DNA of 7,980 nt. It comes from Candidatus Dormiibacterota bacterium (GTDB taxonomy: Bacteria > Chloroflexota > Dormibacteria > Aeolococcales > Aeolococcaceae). Below, in pieces: positions 7,181-7,980 of the stretch (position 1 is its first letter; each line of letters starts with the position of its first letter). The stretch is from NCBI GenBank assembly GCA_019236085.1, contig JAFAJR010000315.1, positions 1-7,980 on the forward strand, in the 5' to 3' direction. Made by a program: the position numbers and the translations under genes. Below the pieces are notes generated by a model. The model saw nothing but the letters and a program-made list of their open reading frames with translations, was not told the DNA's origin and searched no databases.

Positions 7181-7212
7181 GCCGGCGGTGATCAGCCGGG
7201 GCCGCGTGATGC

Positions 7213-7980
<768 letters not shown>

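Overview
The window is a gene-dense, GC-rich bacterial segment. All genes supported here lie on the minus strand, so they are transcribed from right to left. No intergenic gap exceeds about 45 bases, and no rRNA, tRNA, CRISPR array, insertion sequence or phage-type gene is visible. Frequent GTG starts, very high GC and Arg/Ala-rich proteins suggest a high-GC lineage. A membrane-anchored double zinc ribbon protein beside housekeeping genes resembles what I recall from Thermoleophilia-like Actinomycetota, Chloroflexota and Dormibacterota. That placement is inference, not a firm assignment.

Reading in the transcription direction, the right end (7980 to 7213) holds the C-terminal 255 residues of ClpX, the unfoldase of the ClpXP protease; its N-terminal part lies outside the window. 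Next is a small exported protein of unknown function (about 7180 to 6599; its true start may be a CTG at 7216). A complete valyl-tRNA synthetase follows (6556 to 3920), possibly with its own near-leaderless promoter. A two-helix membrane protein with two zinc ribbons overlaps the valS stop by the tetranucleotide ATGA.

The left 3.45 kb is a block of three tightly coupled, extremely hydrophobic and even more GC-rich genes: a 548-residue divergent relative of the antiporter-like subunits of complex I and group 4 hydrogenases (NuoL/M/N, HyfB/D/F, MrpA/D type), a 210-residue multi-span membrane protein I cannot assign, and a second antiporter-like protein of at least 391 residues cut by the left edge. 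Stop and start codons overlap (TAGTG, then GTGA), so the three are probably co-translated and may form one membrane complex.

The most unusual observation is that these three proteins, plus the zinc ribbon protein before them, contain no lysine in 1304 visible residues. Canonical antiporter-like subunits depend on conserved membrane lysines for proton transfer. The visible family motifs here carry arginine or neutral residues instead, so this may be a divergent complex I-like membrane module with altered or lost proton pumping.
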